Assembly (NCBI GenBank): GCA_963735065.1
Contig: CAVTJL010000005.1
Span: 1 to 64,000 of the forward strand
Source: CAVTJL01 sp963735065
GTDB lineage: Bacteria; Pseudomonadota; Alphaproteobacteria; Geminicoccales; Geminicoccaceae
Reading direction: 5' to 3'
Length of the DNA: 64,000 nt
This document shows positions 8,654-17,764 of the stretch, in pieces. Both the position numbers and the translations under genes were made by a program. Each line of letters starts with the position of its first letter. Position 1 is the stretch's first letter. The notes under the pieces were generated by a model that ran no database searches, was not told the origin of the DNA, and worked only from the letters and a program-made list of their open reading frames with translations.

Positions 8654-8932
8654 TTATTGCTTGTGCCGCTCGGCTCTCACGGCTCCTTCCAGGACCTCAC
8701 GGATGAAGCGTTGGTAGGGCAGCCCCCGAGCCTTCGCCTTCGCCTTCACCGCCGCCAGAAGCTCCCCCGGCAGGCGCATGTTCACCCGCTCGTCCTTCCT
8801 GGCGAACTCGAAGTGCACCGGCCGGAATCCGGACAGATCGTAGTCGGTCAGGTCGGCTTCCTCGACGAAGCGCTCCGCCTCCTCGTCCGTTCGCAGGGCA
8901 GGCAGAGGCTTAAGCTTCTTGCTGTCGCTCAT
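8654..8932 (-). CDS. brnA: BrnA antitoxin
   Basis: About 92 residues. The C-terminal half is a ribbon-helix-helix domain (ERVNMRLPGELLAAVKAKAKARGLPYQRFIREVLEGAV) that both binds operator DNA and neutralises BrnT; the N-terminal TDEEAERFVEEADLTDYDLSGF region is the usual BrnA linker. Start at ATG 8932 is decided by a strong AAGGAGGTG site. It overlaps the end of the toxin gene by 23 bases, the usual toxin-first order of brnTA operons. An imperfect palindrome just upstream of brnT is the likely autoregulatory operator. Confidence 0.9.
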   Translation of the reverse strand: MSDSKKLKPLPALRTDEEAERFVEEADLTDYDLSGFRPVHFEFARKDERVNMRLPGELLAAVKAKAKARGLPYQRFIREVLEGAVRAERHKQ

Positions 8933-9206
8933 AGTGACGCACCTCCTTCTGGTGCATGTAGCGGGCACTGATGGGTCGGATGAGCTGTGCGCCCTTCTTT
9001 CTGCGCAGGGTGAACACTACGATGATGAAGCGCCCTTCGCGATTGCGGCCGATGGCCCGCAGCCGCTCCTCCTCGACCGAATGGGCCGGGTCGGGATAGA
9101 CCCCGGGGTCGCCTTCAAACAACGCCTCGATCTCCTCGATCGAAACGCCGTGCCGCCGGCACTTCGCCCGGTTGCCCCGATCCCAATCGAAGCCATCAAT
9201 GCGCAC
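8910..9206 (-). CDS. brnT: BrnT toxin (DUF497)
   Basis: About 98 residues. BrnT is a RelE-fold ribonuclease toxin, and the family signatures are present: IDGFDWDRGNRAKCRRHGVS at the N-terminus, IEEIEALFEGDPGVYPDP, and the central IGRNREGRFIIVVFTLR followed by IRPISARYMHQKEVRHYER, which holds the catalytic Arg/His/Glu cluster. Start is one of two GTG codons (9212 or 9206); I chose 9206 because GGGGCG lies at better spacing. First gene of the brnTA operon. Confidence 0.9.
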   Translation of the reverse strand: MRIDGFDWDRGNRAKCRRHGVSIEEIEALFEGDPGVYPDPAHSVEEERLRAIGRNREGRFIIVVFTLRRKKGAQLIRPISARYMHQKEVRHYERQQEA

Positions 9207-9229
9207 TCTCACGCCCCAAGATATGCATC

Positions 9230-9247
9230 CATTTGTACATACAGATG
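9230..9247. promoter_or_regulatory. Candidate BrnA operator CATTTGTACATACAGATG
   Basis: Arms CATTTGTA and TACAGATG form an inverted repeat with seven of eight bases matched around a two-base centre, some 20 bases upstream of the brnT start. Ribbon-helix-helix antitoxins bind such short palindromes to repress their own operon. Confidence 0.5.
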
Positions 9248-9372
9248 GAGCGATAGGCAAGACATGCTCACAAGAGGATCGCGAGTAACCGGCTGGGCCG
9301 GGTCGAGCGGCCCACGACCTCGGAAGGGGCTCCCGCCGACTTCCTCGGTCGGCTCCGATCCACCTACATCGC

Positions 9373-9612
9373 CCGCGGAGCGAAGGCTCAGGCGAGCGCG
9401 CCCAGGCCGATGCCGGCCGCCCAGGAGGTCTCACGGCCCCCGATCAGGGAGCGCCCCAGCCACCAGTGGAAGCCGTAGAAAAAGAGACGGTCGTCCATGC
9501 CGATCTGGGGCGTGAGCGACCGCTCGATCCAGCCGGCCGGCAGGAGCGGTTCGCCCTGCCAGCTGCGGCCGTCGAGAACGAGCTGACCCCTCTCGCCGAG
9601 CTCGACGTCGAT
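9373..9612 (-). pseudogene. 3' fragment of the serine hydrolase gene (copy A)
   Basis: This is a diverged copy of the last part of the hydrolase gene at 10868-11906. It encodes the same AGWIEQ-like, IGMDDRLFFYGFHWWLGRSLI segment and the same GALA C-terminus. Unlike the full copy it is in frame through the segment near 9440, but it lacks 40 codons: bases equivalent to 10887-11006 are gone, exactly between two CGCCCAGG repeats. It begins with 34 bases (9373-9406) identical to 10853-10886. No start or catalytic serine region exists, so it is a remnant. Confidence 0.8.
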
Positions 9613-9830
9613 CCGCCGCGAAGCTCGCCGCCGTTGGCGGCTCCGATGTCGTCATCCTTCTCGGAGATGTTCTTCCTCATCCGGCTCGCGTGCCGGCAGC
9701 GGTCAGCGATGCCGTCGCGGCGCAGCCGGGCACCGGGCTCGTCTTGCCCGATCGCAGGAATCGGGCTGCGGCGGCCACGGGCGCTCCCTAGCGTGCGGGG
9801 CCTGTCGATGTTCTCGAAGGGAGAAAGGGC

Positions 9831-10803
9831 GTGGTCACCAGCCCGTCCGCGAGCAGCCCGATGTCGCCCCGCACCTGGGCGATGCTGATCATCCTGTCGG
9901 TCCTTTGGGGCGGCTCGTTCTTCTTCAATGCCGTGGCCGTGAAGGACTTGCCCGTCCTCACCGTCGTCGCCTGCAGGGTCGTGCTAGCGGCGGTCATTCT
10001 TTTGGCCGTCATCCATGCGAGCGGCTCCCGCATGCCGGGCTCGCCCGGGGTCTGGGCGGCCTTCCTCGGCATGGGGCTGCTCAACAACGTCGTGCCGTTC
10101 TCGCTCATCGTCTGGGGCCAGGCCCATATCGCCTCGGGGCTGGCGGCGATCCTCAACGCGACGACACCGCTCTTCACCGTCCTCGTCGCCCACTGGCTCA
10201 CGACCGACGAGAAGATGACCGGCGGACGCCTTTTCGGCGTTCTCGCGGGCCTCGTCGGCGTTGCCGTCTTGGTCGGCGGCGACGCTCTTTTGTCAGCTGG
10301 CGGCGACGTCCTGGCCCAGCTGGCCTGCCTCGCCGCCGCCTTGTCCTACGCCTTCGCCGGCGATCTTCGGGCGGCGCTTCAGGGCCATGGGCATCTCGCC
10401 CCTGGCGACGGCGGCGGGGCAGGTGACGGCCTCGAGCATCCTCCTGGTTCCGGCGGCGCTGATGGTCGACCGGCCCTGGACCCTGGGCCTGCCGAGCGCG
10501 TCCGTGATCGGCGCCTTGATCGGGCTCGCAGCGCTGTCGACCGCGCTCGCCTATGTCCTTTATTTCCGTATTCTGTCGGTTGCCGGCGCCACCAATCTTT
10601 TGCTGGTGACGTTTCTCATACCCGTCAGCGCGATCCTCCTCGGCGTTCTGGTCCTGGGCGAGCGGATCGAGCCGCAGCATCTGGCCGGCATGGCGATGAT
10701 CGGCCTCGGTCTCGCGGCGATCGACGGCCGTCCATGGCGCCTGCTGCGCACCCGCGTGGTCCCGGGTGAAGCTGCGGAGCGCCGCCTGCGGGACGGCGCT
10801 TGA
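9831..10803 (+). pseudogene. EamA/DMT-family transporter, one frameshift
   Basis: A ten-TM drug/metabolite transporter. GTG 9831 follows GAAGGGAGAAAG at good spacing. The N-terminal EamA half (WAMLIILSVLWGGSFFFNAVAV to AALSYAFAG) is in one frame; from about 10362 the rest (IFGRRFRAMGISPLATAAGQ to the end) is in the next. Removing one base at about 10358-10362 (GGCG) restores a single 324-residue protein with the usual second EamA half. No decay other than this base is seen, so an assembly error is as likely as a real mutation. Substrate unknown. It sits between copies of the hydrolase 3' end. Confidence 0.8.
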
Positions 10804-10867
10804 GGTCCGCAAGCCCAACAGGCGAACGCATGAATCCTCCCGTTGAAGGTATCCGCGGAGCGAAGGC

Positions 10868-11906
10868 TCAGGCGAGCGCGCCCAGGACGTAGCGGTTCAG
10901 AATGACAAGAGGCAGCCAGGACTGCATCGCGTCGGCGTAGTGCCCGGCGGTGATGGCGACGACAAGCGAGACTGCCGGAACGACGAAGAGACGCTGGCCG
11001 CCCAGGCCGATGCCGGCCGCCCAGGAGATCTCACGGCCCTCCAATGAGGGAGCGCCCCAGCCACCAATGGAAGCCGTAGAAAAAGAGACGGTCGTCCATG
11101 CCGATCTGGGGCGTGAGCGACTGCTCGATCCAGCCGGCCGGCAGGAGCAGCTCGCCCTGCCAGCGGCCGCCGTCGAGCACGAGCTGGCCGATCCTGGCGA
11201 GGTCCGGCACGCGCAGGCGCAGCCCGCCGGAGGCCGACGGCTCCCCGTCGGCATGGCGGGCCCATTCGACGTCGGTGATGCCGAGCGGGGCCAAGAGAGC
11301 GTCGCGCGCATAGGCATCGATCGGCTTGCCGGAGACCTTGCGCAGCACGGCAGCCAGCAGCTCCGTGCATCCGCCGGAATAGGCCCAGACCGATCCGGGC
11401 TCCCAGAGCAGGGGCGGCTCGAGCGCGGTGCGAAGGCGGTCCCGGGAACGCCACAGGCGGACCTCGCCGTTTCCGGGATCGGTGATCGGTAGGTTCTCGT
11501 CCCATTCGAGCCCGGCCGACATGGTCAGGAGATGGCGAAGCCGGATGCGGTCCTTGCCCGGGGTGCGCAGGTCGGCATGGTCGGGGAGGACGTCGAAAAG
11601 CGGCATCTCCAGGTCCGGGATCAGCCCGCGCCCCACCGCATGGCCGATGAGGAGCCCGGTCACGACCTTGGTCACGGAGCGGAGGTCGTGCTTGACCTCG
11701 GGTCCGTGGACCACCGTGCCGAGCTTCCCGCGCCAGCACGCGTCCTCGCCCCTGCGGTAGTGCTGAAAGATCAAAAGGCCGTTCCGGGCGACGGCGATGC
11801 CGTGCACGTTGGAGCCCGCCAGGCCGTCCAGCCAGCCGGCGACGGCCGAGAGGATCTCGCTCCTCATGCCGACGGCCTCGGGCGCCGCGGTTTGCCATTC
11901 GCTCAC
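10868..11906 (-). pseudogene. Beta-lactamase-family serine hydrolase, frameshifted near its end
   Basis: Starts at GTG 11906 (SEWQTAAPEAVGMRSEIL). The penicillin-binding/class C beta-lactamase fold is shown by the SVTK (SxxK nucleophile) motif in DLRSVTKVVTGLLIGHAVG, by MSAGLEWDEN, and by the tyrosine motif in VWAYSGGCTEL. The frame stops at 11031; the true C-terminus (ISWAAGIGLGGQRLFVVPAV to LNRYVLGALA) is in another frame down to 10868. Comparison with fragment copy A shows one extra base near 11042 (CCCTCC against CCCCC), so read through it is about 346 residues. Cytoplasmic or periplasmic esterase/peptidase of unknown substrate; no clear signal peptide. Confidence 0.8.
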
Positions 11907-12256
11907 GATCCAGCCGCGCTCCGCCGCTCCGCTGTCACCATCCTTTGAACCCTGACTGCTCACCCTGCAACCGGGGTGTCGAGGCGGGTGGTCGTCGACG
12001 GGCGGGCCGAGGCCTGCCGTCTCGTGCAGGCGGCTGCCCTCGGGCACGGGCTGGCCGCGACGGAGCTTTCCCGTGAGACGGGCCCAGCCGAGCGGGCTCC
12101 GGCCGTAGGCGGCGTGCCGCCCACGTGTCGACTGAGGTCCCATGGCCCGATCTCGCCAATCGCAGCCATGATGGACGCGGCGACAATGCGCCAATTGCGG
12201 TCATCACCGAGGCGGATATCGTGCGGCCCAACGGTCGATCCCACAGGAGAGGCGGG
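11907..12256. other. Spacer between divergent hydrolase and NUDIX genes
   Basis: Frames are open here on both strands, as is common at this GC content, but none has a ribosome-binding site or recognisable protein. The part next to the hydrolase start (about 11907-11995) recurs in diverged form at about 12900-12975 beside the 5' fragment, so it belonged to the duplicated unit. It probably holds both promoters. Confidence 0.4.
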
Positions 12257-12700
12257 ATGATGCGAAAACGCCCCTCTGCCCGAATTCTGGTCATCGATCA
12301 ATTCGGGTGTGTTCTTCTTTTCAAGTTTACCCATACATCCGGCCCGTTGGATGGTCGGACCTATTGGGCGACGCCGGGCGGTGCCGTGGAAGAAGGTGAG
12401 ACCTTCGAGGAGGCAGCTCTGCGCGAGTTGGAGGAGGAAGCAGGCCTGTCTGCACAAGAGTTGACGGGCGAGATCGGCCGTCGGTCCTTCGAGCTTCGAC
12501 TGACGAATGGGGAGGTAGTCTGGGCAGAGGAGCGGTTCTTCGGAGTGAGGACCACCAGAACCTCCATCTCCGACCGTGATTGGACGGAAAATGAACGGAA
12601 CGTTATAGCCGATTACCGCTGGTGGTCGGCCGAAGAGCTGGAACAAACCACGGAGATAATCTTCCCCGACGGGCTTCTGGAATTGATCAATCGTCTGTGA
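12257..12700 (+). CDS. NUDIX hydrolase
   Basis: About 147 residues. A canonical Nudix box is present: GGAVEEGETFEEAALRELEE continuing EAGL, matching GX5EX7REUXEEXGU with all metal-binding glutamates. Members hydrolyse nucleoside diphosphates linked to another group; the substrate is not predictable. Start chosen at the first of two ATG codons at 12257, with AGGAG seven bases upstream. Composition is a little more AT-rich than flanking genes. It stands between two pieces of hydrolase-derived sequence. Confidence 0.92.
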   Translation: MMRKRPSARILVIDQFGCVLLFKFTHTSGPLDGRTYWATPGGAVEEGETFEEAALRELEEEAGLSAQELTGEIGRRSFELRLTNGEVVWAEERFFGVRTTRTSISDRDWTENERNVIADYRWWSAEELEQTTEIIFPDGLLELINRL

Positions 12701-12757
12701 CGGCTTTGGGTCTGCTTCAGAGGGATATGTCGGCCGAGTACGGACCTGGGGCGCGCG

Positions 12758-12837
12758 TCATGTCACCGCGTAACTCCACGGCAGCAGCTCCTCGATCCGG
12801 CTCTGCTTGTGAGCGGTGACGATGGTGGCCGATCTTC
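12758..12837 (-). mobile_element. IS66-like transposase C-terminal remnant
   Basis: The minus strand reads IVTAHKQSRIEELLPWSYAVT and then stops. This resembles the extreme C-terminus of IS66-family transposases (a basic segment, then an R-I-[ED]-[ED]-LLPW-x-[YF] tail). Only about 26 codons survive; immediately upstream the sequence becomes hydrolase 5' fragment. No terminal inverted repeats were recognised. Confidence 0.5.
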
Positions 12838-12975
12838 GGGGCACGCTTCTCATGCCGACCGCCTCGGGTGCTGCCCTGCGCCATTCGGTCATGATCCAGC
12901 TCCGCCCCGAAGCCGCGCCCAGCCATCCTCTGAGCCCCGGGCGCTCACCCCGCAACGGGCGGATCGAGGCGGGCG
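12838..12975 (-). pseudogene. 5' fragment of the serine hydrolase gene (copy C)
   Basis: The minus strand begins MTEWRRAAPEAVGMRS, nearly the same as the intact hydrolase start SEWQTAAPEAVGMRS, and the upstream bases to about 12975 also match those upstream of the intact gene. Homology stops right after MRS, where the IS66-like remnant begins. A truncated duplicate. Confidence 0.7.
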
Positions 12976-13340
12976 AAGGCTTCCTGGCGGCGACACGGGA
13001 AAACCGGGCAGAGCGCTGTGACGGCGCTTGCCGCATCGAGCCGACAGCCGGCTTGCGCGCCTCGCCCCGCCTTCACGGTCCGTGACGACATCAAAGCCGG
13101 TTGCCTCGTCCAGGTCATGGAGGATCTCGATCGGGGCGACCGGGAAGCCTGAAGAGCGACGCCCATGTCGGCCAGGTCGACAGCAGCACCGTCAAGCCCT
13201 ATGCCAAAGGGATAACCGTGCACGTGAGGTGCAGAGATGCGCGGGAGGATCGGGGTCTATCCTCGCGAGTGCCGCACGACGGCATGCCCGAGAACGCGAT
13301 CGCCACCGGCCTCGTGCAGCAGAAGCCTGCGCCGCGCGAG

Positions 13341-15245
13341 ATGTCGTCGATCCTGCTCCGCTTGCCGGAGCGGCCGGTGAAGCGACGGCTCGCAGCAATC
13401 CTCGCCGCCGACATTGTCGGCTACAGCCGGCTGATGGCAGCCGACGAGACCGGCACGATCGCGCAGGTCAACGCCGTCTTCGACGAGCTCGTCCGGCCGC
13501 TCGTCGAAGAGCATGGCGGTCGCATCTTCAAGCTCATGGGCGACGGTGTGCTGGCCGAATTCGGCTCGGTCGTCGATGGTGTTCGATGCGCGGTCGCGAT
13601 CCAGCGTGGCATCGGAGAGCGCGAGGCCGGGATCGACGACGAGCGTCGTCTTCGCCTGCGCATCGGCATCAATCTCGGCGACGTCATCGTCGGCGACGGC
13701 GGCGACATGCACGGCGATGGGATCAATGTCGCGGCACGCCTCGAAAGCCTCGCCGACCCGGACGGCGTCTTCGTCTCACGCTCCGTCCGCGATCAGATCC
13801 GCGACAAGCTGGACTTCAAGCTGGAGGATCTGGGCGAGCAGCGGGTCAAGAATATTCCACGGCCTGTCCGGGTGTTCAGGCTCTTGGACGAGAAGCGCCC
13901 GGCCAAGGCGCGTCAGCCAGCGCGGACGCGTCTCCCGCTGCTCCTGGCGGCGGCCCTCCTGCTGCTCGTAGGCTCCGCGGGTGGGATCTGGCTGTGGCAG
14001 CCCTGGCGGCCGTCCGGTGGCTCTGCCCTGGACGCCGGCCGCGCCCTGGCCCTGCCCGATCGTCCCTCGATCGCCGTCCTGCCGTTCGACAACCTGTCCG
14101 ACAACGCCGATCAGGAATATTTCGCCGACGGCATCACCGAAGACATCATCATCGGGCTCTCGAAGCTCTCCGGCATCTTCGTCATCGCCCGCAACTCCAC
14201 GTTCGCCTACAAGGGCTCCTCGCCTGATGCCCGGCAGGTGTCGCACGACCTGGGCGTGCGTTACGTGCTCAGCGGCAGCGTCCGTCGCGACGGCAACGAC
14301 CTGCGGGTCACCGCCCGCCTGGTCGACGCCGTCAAGGACAACAATGTCTGGGCCGAGCGGTACGACCGGCAGGTCGGCGACGTGTTCGAGGTTCAATCGG
14401 ACATCAGCAAGCAGGTGGTGCGCGCTCTCTCGGTGACGCTGAAGGCCAGCGAGCAGGAGCGGCTCTTCGCCCCGCACACGACCAGCATCGCCGCCTACGA
14501 TCTCTTCCTGCGCGCACGCAAGACGCACATCGTGGCCACCCCCGCCAGCCTCGCCGAGGCGCGCGGCATGTATGAGCGCGTGATCGCCCTCGATCCGGCG
14601 TTCGCAGGCGGTTACGCCGGGCTTTCCACCGTGCTGGCCGTCGGCGCGCGTCTCGGTTTCAGCGCCGACCCGAAAGCGGACGGCCGCCGTGCGCTCGAGC
14701 TGGCGCAACAAGCGATCGCCGTCGATCCCGATTTCGGCTGGAGCTATATTGCGCTGGGCGGTGCCTGGACCGTTCTGGGCGATGCGCAAGCGGCAGTCGA
14801 TGCGGTGCGTCGAGCCATCGAGTTGCAGCCCAATGATGCCGACGCCCAGCTCTTCTTTGGCTGGTATTTGACCTTTTCCGGCCAGCCCGGATTGGGAATA
14901 GAGCATATCGAGACCGCCATGCGACTGGACCCGCTGCCCAACAATCGACAATATTTCTTTTTGGGCGTCTCTCTGCTCGTCAACGGTCAGCCGGCAGCGG
15001 CAGTCGAGGCGCTCGAGCGGCGGCGTGCGTTCCTGCAGCCCATCGGCCTCATCTTCCTGGCCGCATCCTACGCGGCCGAGGGCGCTGCCGCGCAGGCCGA
15101 GCGGGTAGCAAAGGAGCTGCTCGCCCGGGAGCCGGACTTCGATCTCGCCACCTGGCGGTTCGTCCGGCTGTTCGCCCGAGAGCAGGACCGCAAGCGCATT
15201 CTGGATGCTGCCAGAGCTGCCGGGATCCCTGACACTTCCAGCTAG
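13341..15245 (+). CDS. Class III adenylate/guanylate cyclase with FlgO-like domain and TPRs
   Basis: About 634 residues. Residues 15-185 are a class III cyclase catalytic domain: the first metal Asp in AAILAADIVGYSRLM, the second in KLMGDGVLAEF, and IGINLGDVIVGDGGDMHGDGINVAARLE. One membrane segment follows (about 197-218). Residues 243-385 (SIAVLPFDNLSDN, FADGITEDIIIGLSKL, VRYVLSGSVRR) form the TolB/FlgO-like module usual in this architecture, and TPR repeats fill 390-620. Such proteins are common in alphaproteobacteria and probably make cAMP in response to an envelope signal. ATG 13341 is chosen; GTG 13377 has a better site (GGAGCGGCCG) and ATG 13284 is also in frame. Confidence 0.88.
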   Translation: MSSILLRLPERPVKRRLAAILAADIVGYSRLMAADETGTIAQVNAVFDELVRPLVEEHGGRIFKLMGDGVLAEFGSVVDGVRCAVAIQRGIGEREAGIDDERRLRLRIGINLGDVIVGDGGDMHGDGINVAARLESLADPDGVFVSRSVRDQIRDKLDFKLEDLGEQRVKNIPRPVRVFRLLDEKRPAKARQPARTRLPLLLAAALLLLVGSAGGIWLWQPWRPSGGSALDAGRALALPDRPSIAVLPFDNLSDNADQEYFADGITEDIIIGLSKLSGIFVIARNSTFAYKGSSPDARQVSHDLGVRYVLSGSVRRDGNDLRVTARLVDAVKDNNVWAERYDRQVGDVFEVQSDISKQVVRALSVTLKASEQERLFAPHTTSIAAYDLFLRARKTHIVATPASLAEARGMYERVIALDPAFAGGYAGLSTVLAVGARLGFSADPKADGRRALELAQQAIAVDPDFGWSYIALGGAWTVLGDAQAAVDAVRRAIELQPNDADAQLFFGWYLTFSGQPGLGIEHIETAMRLDPLPNNRQYFFLGVSLLVNGQPAAAVEALERRRAFLQPIGLIFLAASYAAEGAAAQAERVAKELLAREPDFDLATWRFVRLFAREQDRKRILDAARAAGIPDTSS

Positions 15246-15333
15246 GGCGTTGCCATCCAAGGCCCACGGCTCATTCAGCAGCGTCGGGGAAGGTCGGGAC
15301 TGCCTGCCCGGTGCCGTGGGGGCCGAGGCCGGC

Positions 15334-15835
15334 TTAGTCGCGGCCGACGAGCGAGTAATAGACTTGGTTACGCGACGTAGCGCGGCCACCATACTTCTCG
15401 GCGACCGCCAGCGACTTCATGATCTGCCAGCCGGAGAAGTTGGAGACGCCCACATAGCGGACCTTGCCGGCGCGTACGAGCGCATCGAGCGTGGCCAGCA
15501 CCTCCTCGACGGGTGTGGCGGCATCGAAGGCGTGGAGCTGGAGGATGTCGATATGGTCGGTTCCGAGCCGCCGGAGGGCTGCCTCGACCGCGCGGATCAG
15601 GCGGAAGCGGGAGGAGCCCGCCTCGTTCGGGCCGTCGCCGGTCGGCAGGCTGGTCTTGGTGGAGATCAGCACGGCATCGCGCCGGCCCCTGAAGGCGGCG
15701 CGCAGCACCTCCTCGCGAGGCACCATCGGAATAGACATCTGCGGTGTCGAAGAGATTGACGCCGGCCTCGAGGCAGATGTCGACGAGGCGGCGTGCCTCC
15801 TCGACGCCGGTCGTGCCCCAGGCGCCGAAGAGGGG
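15334..15835 (-). pseudogene. Aldo/keto reductase fragment
   Basis: Reads LFGAWGTTGVEEARRLVDIC then NLFDTADVYSDG, one frameshift near 15735, then VLISTKTSLPTGDGPNEAGS, HIDILQLHAFDAATPVEE and RYVGVSNFSGWQIMK, all AKR motifs including the catalytic Asp/Tyr pair and the Lys of STKT. It ends VYYSLVGRD then TAG, about 150 residues before the normal C-terminus, and lacks the first 25-30 residues. The N-terminal edge abuts MFS sequence. A remnant. Confidence 0.75.
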
Positions 15836-16330
15836 GCCGGAGTCTGCCGCCCGCGAGGTTGCCGAGGACGAGGCCGCCGCCGAAGACGAGGAGCACGGGC
15901 GAGACGGAAGCCTCGGCGAGGCCGCTGATCCGCGTCAGCAGGGCTGCGATGTAGGTGAAGACAGCGAAGACGCCGGCATAGCGCAGCACCGTCGTCAGGA
16001 GGCAGAGCAGCACGGGCGTCCGCTGGATGGCGGCGAGGTCGGCGCGCCAGTCGCCGGCGCGGGTCGGCCGGCCACGCTTCGGGACGAGGGCCGCGATGAT
16101 GGCGAAGGCCGCGACGCACACCAGCGTCACCGCGCAGAAGGTTGCGCGCCAGCGCAGATGCTGGCCGATCGAGGTGCCGAGCGGCACGCCCAGGACGGTG
16201 GCGACGGTAAGCCCGGTGAACATGACGGCGATGGCGGAGGCCTTGCGGTGCTCGGCCACGAGGCCGGTCGCGACCACCGACCCGACGCCGAAGAAGGTGC
16301 AGTGGGCGAGAGCAGTGAGCACAGTGGATA
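15836..16330 (-). pseudogene. MFS transporter internal fragment
   Basis: The minus strand encodes membrane segments about 3-8 of an AraJ/YdhP-like MFS exporter: LTALAHCTFFGVGSVVATGL, AVMFTGLTVATVLGVPLGT, then LRYAGVFAVFTYIAALL and LLVFGGGLVLGNLAGGRL. Both ends are missing; the 3' end runs straight into the aldo/keto reductase fragment. It is not expressed as a working transporter. Confidence 0.75.
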
Positions 16331-16465
16331 GGCTCTCCCGACGACCCGGAGGCCTGCCACGCGATCCACATCGGCCGGGGTGGGCCCTTGCCGTCGCGCG
16401 TCCGGGCGCTCCTCGACTTCCTCGCGGAGAGGGGGCGGGTCTCGTAGTGCCGCCCCCGGCGCCGA

Positions 16466-17707
16466 TCAGGCGGGGCGGGTGCCCGTCCGGGAGGCCAGGC
16501 GTGGCGCCAGCGGGATCATGAGCGGCACGACGGCAAGCGCCGTCGCCGCGGCCGCGACCATCGCCCAGGACGGCCCGGCCATGTCGCCCAGGCGGCCGAA
16601 GAGCATCGGCGCCAGCGCGCTCGAGCCCAGCGTGCCGGTGTAGAAGAGGGCGAAGGCAGCCTCGACCCGGTCCCTGGCGACGAGCTCGGGCACCGTGCCG
16701 TAGAGCACCGACGAGGTGCCGTTGAGCATGACGCCCAGCAGCGGGAGGAGCGCCATCGCGGGCGCCAGCGGCAGCGCCAGCACGGCCAGGATGCAGGCGG
16801 CCGTGCCGGCCTCCGTCGCCGTCACGACGACGAGGAGGCCCAGGCGCGCGCCGAGCCAGCCGCAGACGGCCTTGCCGAAGGCGCCGCCGATGAAGACCGC
16901 GGAGAGGGCGATCCCGACCGTCGTCAGCGACCCGCCCTTCGCCTGGAGGAGAAAGGGCAGGAACAGGAGGAAGGCCATGCGGGCGGCGCTGTCGAGCACG
17001 CCGATGACGAGCAGCGGCGCGAAGCCGCCCCTGCCGGCGTGCCGTGCCGCAGACGCCTCGGGCTTGGGCGCCTCGGGCTTGGGCGCCTCCGGGCCGCGCG
17101 CGACGGGCGGCATGAGGCAGGCGACGATCAGCGCCACCGCGGCGCCGAGCGCTGCCATGATCCAGAGCGCCGGGCGCCAGCCCATCATCGTCAGGAGGAG
17201 CGAGAGCAGGGGCGGGAGCGAGGCCTTGCCCAGATCGCCGGCGAAGTTGTAGGTGCCGAGGGGGCCGCGCGCCGCCCGGCCATAGGCGTGCGACACGGCG
17301 GCCGAGGCCAGCGGATGCTGGGTGCTGCCGCCGGCACCGGCGAGCGCCAGGGCGAGACAGAGGCCGACGAGGCCGCCCGACAGCCCGGCCAGCGCGAAGC
17401 CGGCCGCGGTCAGCGCGGTTCCGAGCGCCAGCACCGTTCGCGTGCCCAGATGCCGGGCGAGCTGCCCCGAGGGCATCTGGAAGGCCGCCAGCACGCCCAC
17501 ATAGAGCCCGCGCATCGCCGCGAGCGCCGCGTAGCCGAGCCCGAACTGCGCCTGCCAGACGGGCAGGAGCACGTAGATCATGTCGGTGAGGCCGTCGTGC
17601 AGCATATGCGCCAGACCGGCGAGGGCGAGCGTGCGACGCGGGGCGCCCGTGCCGGAGACCGTGCCGGAGACGAGGGTGGCGAGGCTGCTCAACCGGCGGC
17701 TCCCCAT
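16466..17707 (-). CDS. MFS transporter
   Basis: About 413 residues with twelve membrane segments in two sixes, joined by a loop containing repeats of PEAPK (about residues 215-230). The MFS loop signature is seen in GRAARGPLGTYNFAGDLGK and the second half in GIALSAVFIGGAFGKAVCGWLG. Substrate unknown. The frame is open to 17818, 12 bases from the divergent LysR gene, but I place the start at ATG 17707 because a perfect palindrome and the shared control region then lie in non-coding DNA; GTG 17818 or ATG 17803 are possible. Divergence from a LysR gene suggests control by it. Confidence 0.85.
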   Translation of the reverse strand: MGSRRLSSLATLVSGTVSGTGAPRRTLALAGLAHMLHDGLTDMIYVLLPVWQAQFGLGYAALAAMRGLYVGVLAAFQMPSGQLARHLGTRTVLALGTALTAAGFALAGLSGGLVGLCLALALAGAGGSTQHPLASAAVSHAYGRAARGPLGTYNFAGDLGKASLPPLLSLLLTMMGWRPALWIMAALGAAVALIVACLMPPVARGPEAPKPEAPKPEASAARHAGRGGFAPLLVIGVLDSAARMAFLLFLPFLLQAKGGSLTTVGIALSAVFIGGAFGKAVCGWLGARLGLLVVVTATEAGTAACILAVLALPLAPAMALLPLLGVMLNGTSSVLYGTVPELVARDRVEAAFALFYTGTLGSSALAPMLFGRLGDMAGPSWAMVAAAATALAVVPLMIPLAPRLASRTGTRPA

Positions 17708-17764
17708 GAGGCAGGCGACGATGGCGGACGGGGCGAAAAGCTCACTCCCGATAGTCTGAGAGGC

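Noticed and set aside
13776..15392. Minus-strand open frame of 538 residues opposite the cyclase-TPR gene
   Set aside because: Antisense to a well-supported protein and without any recognisable domain.
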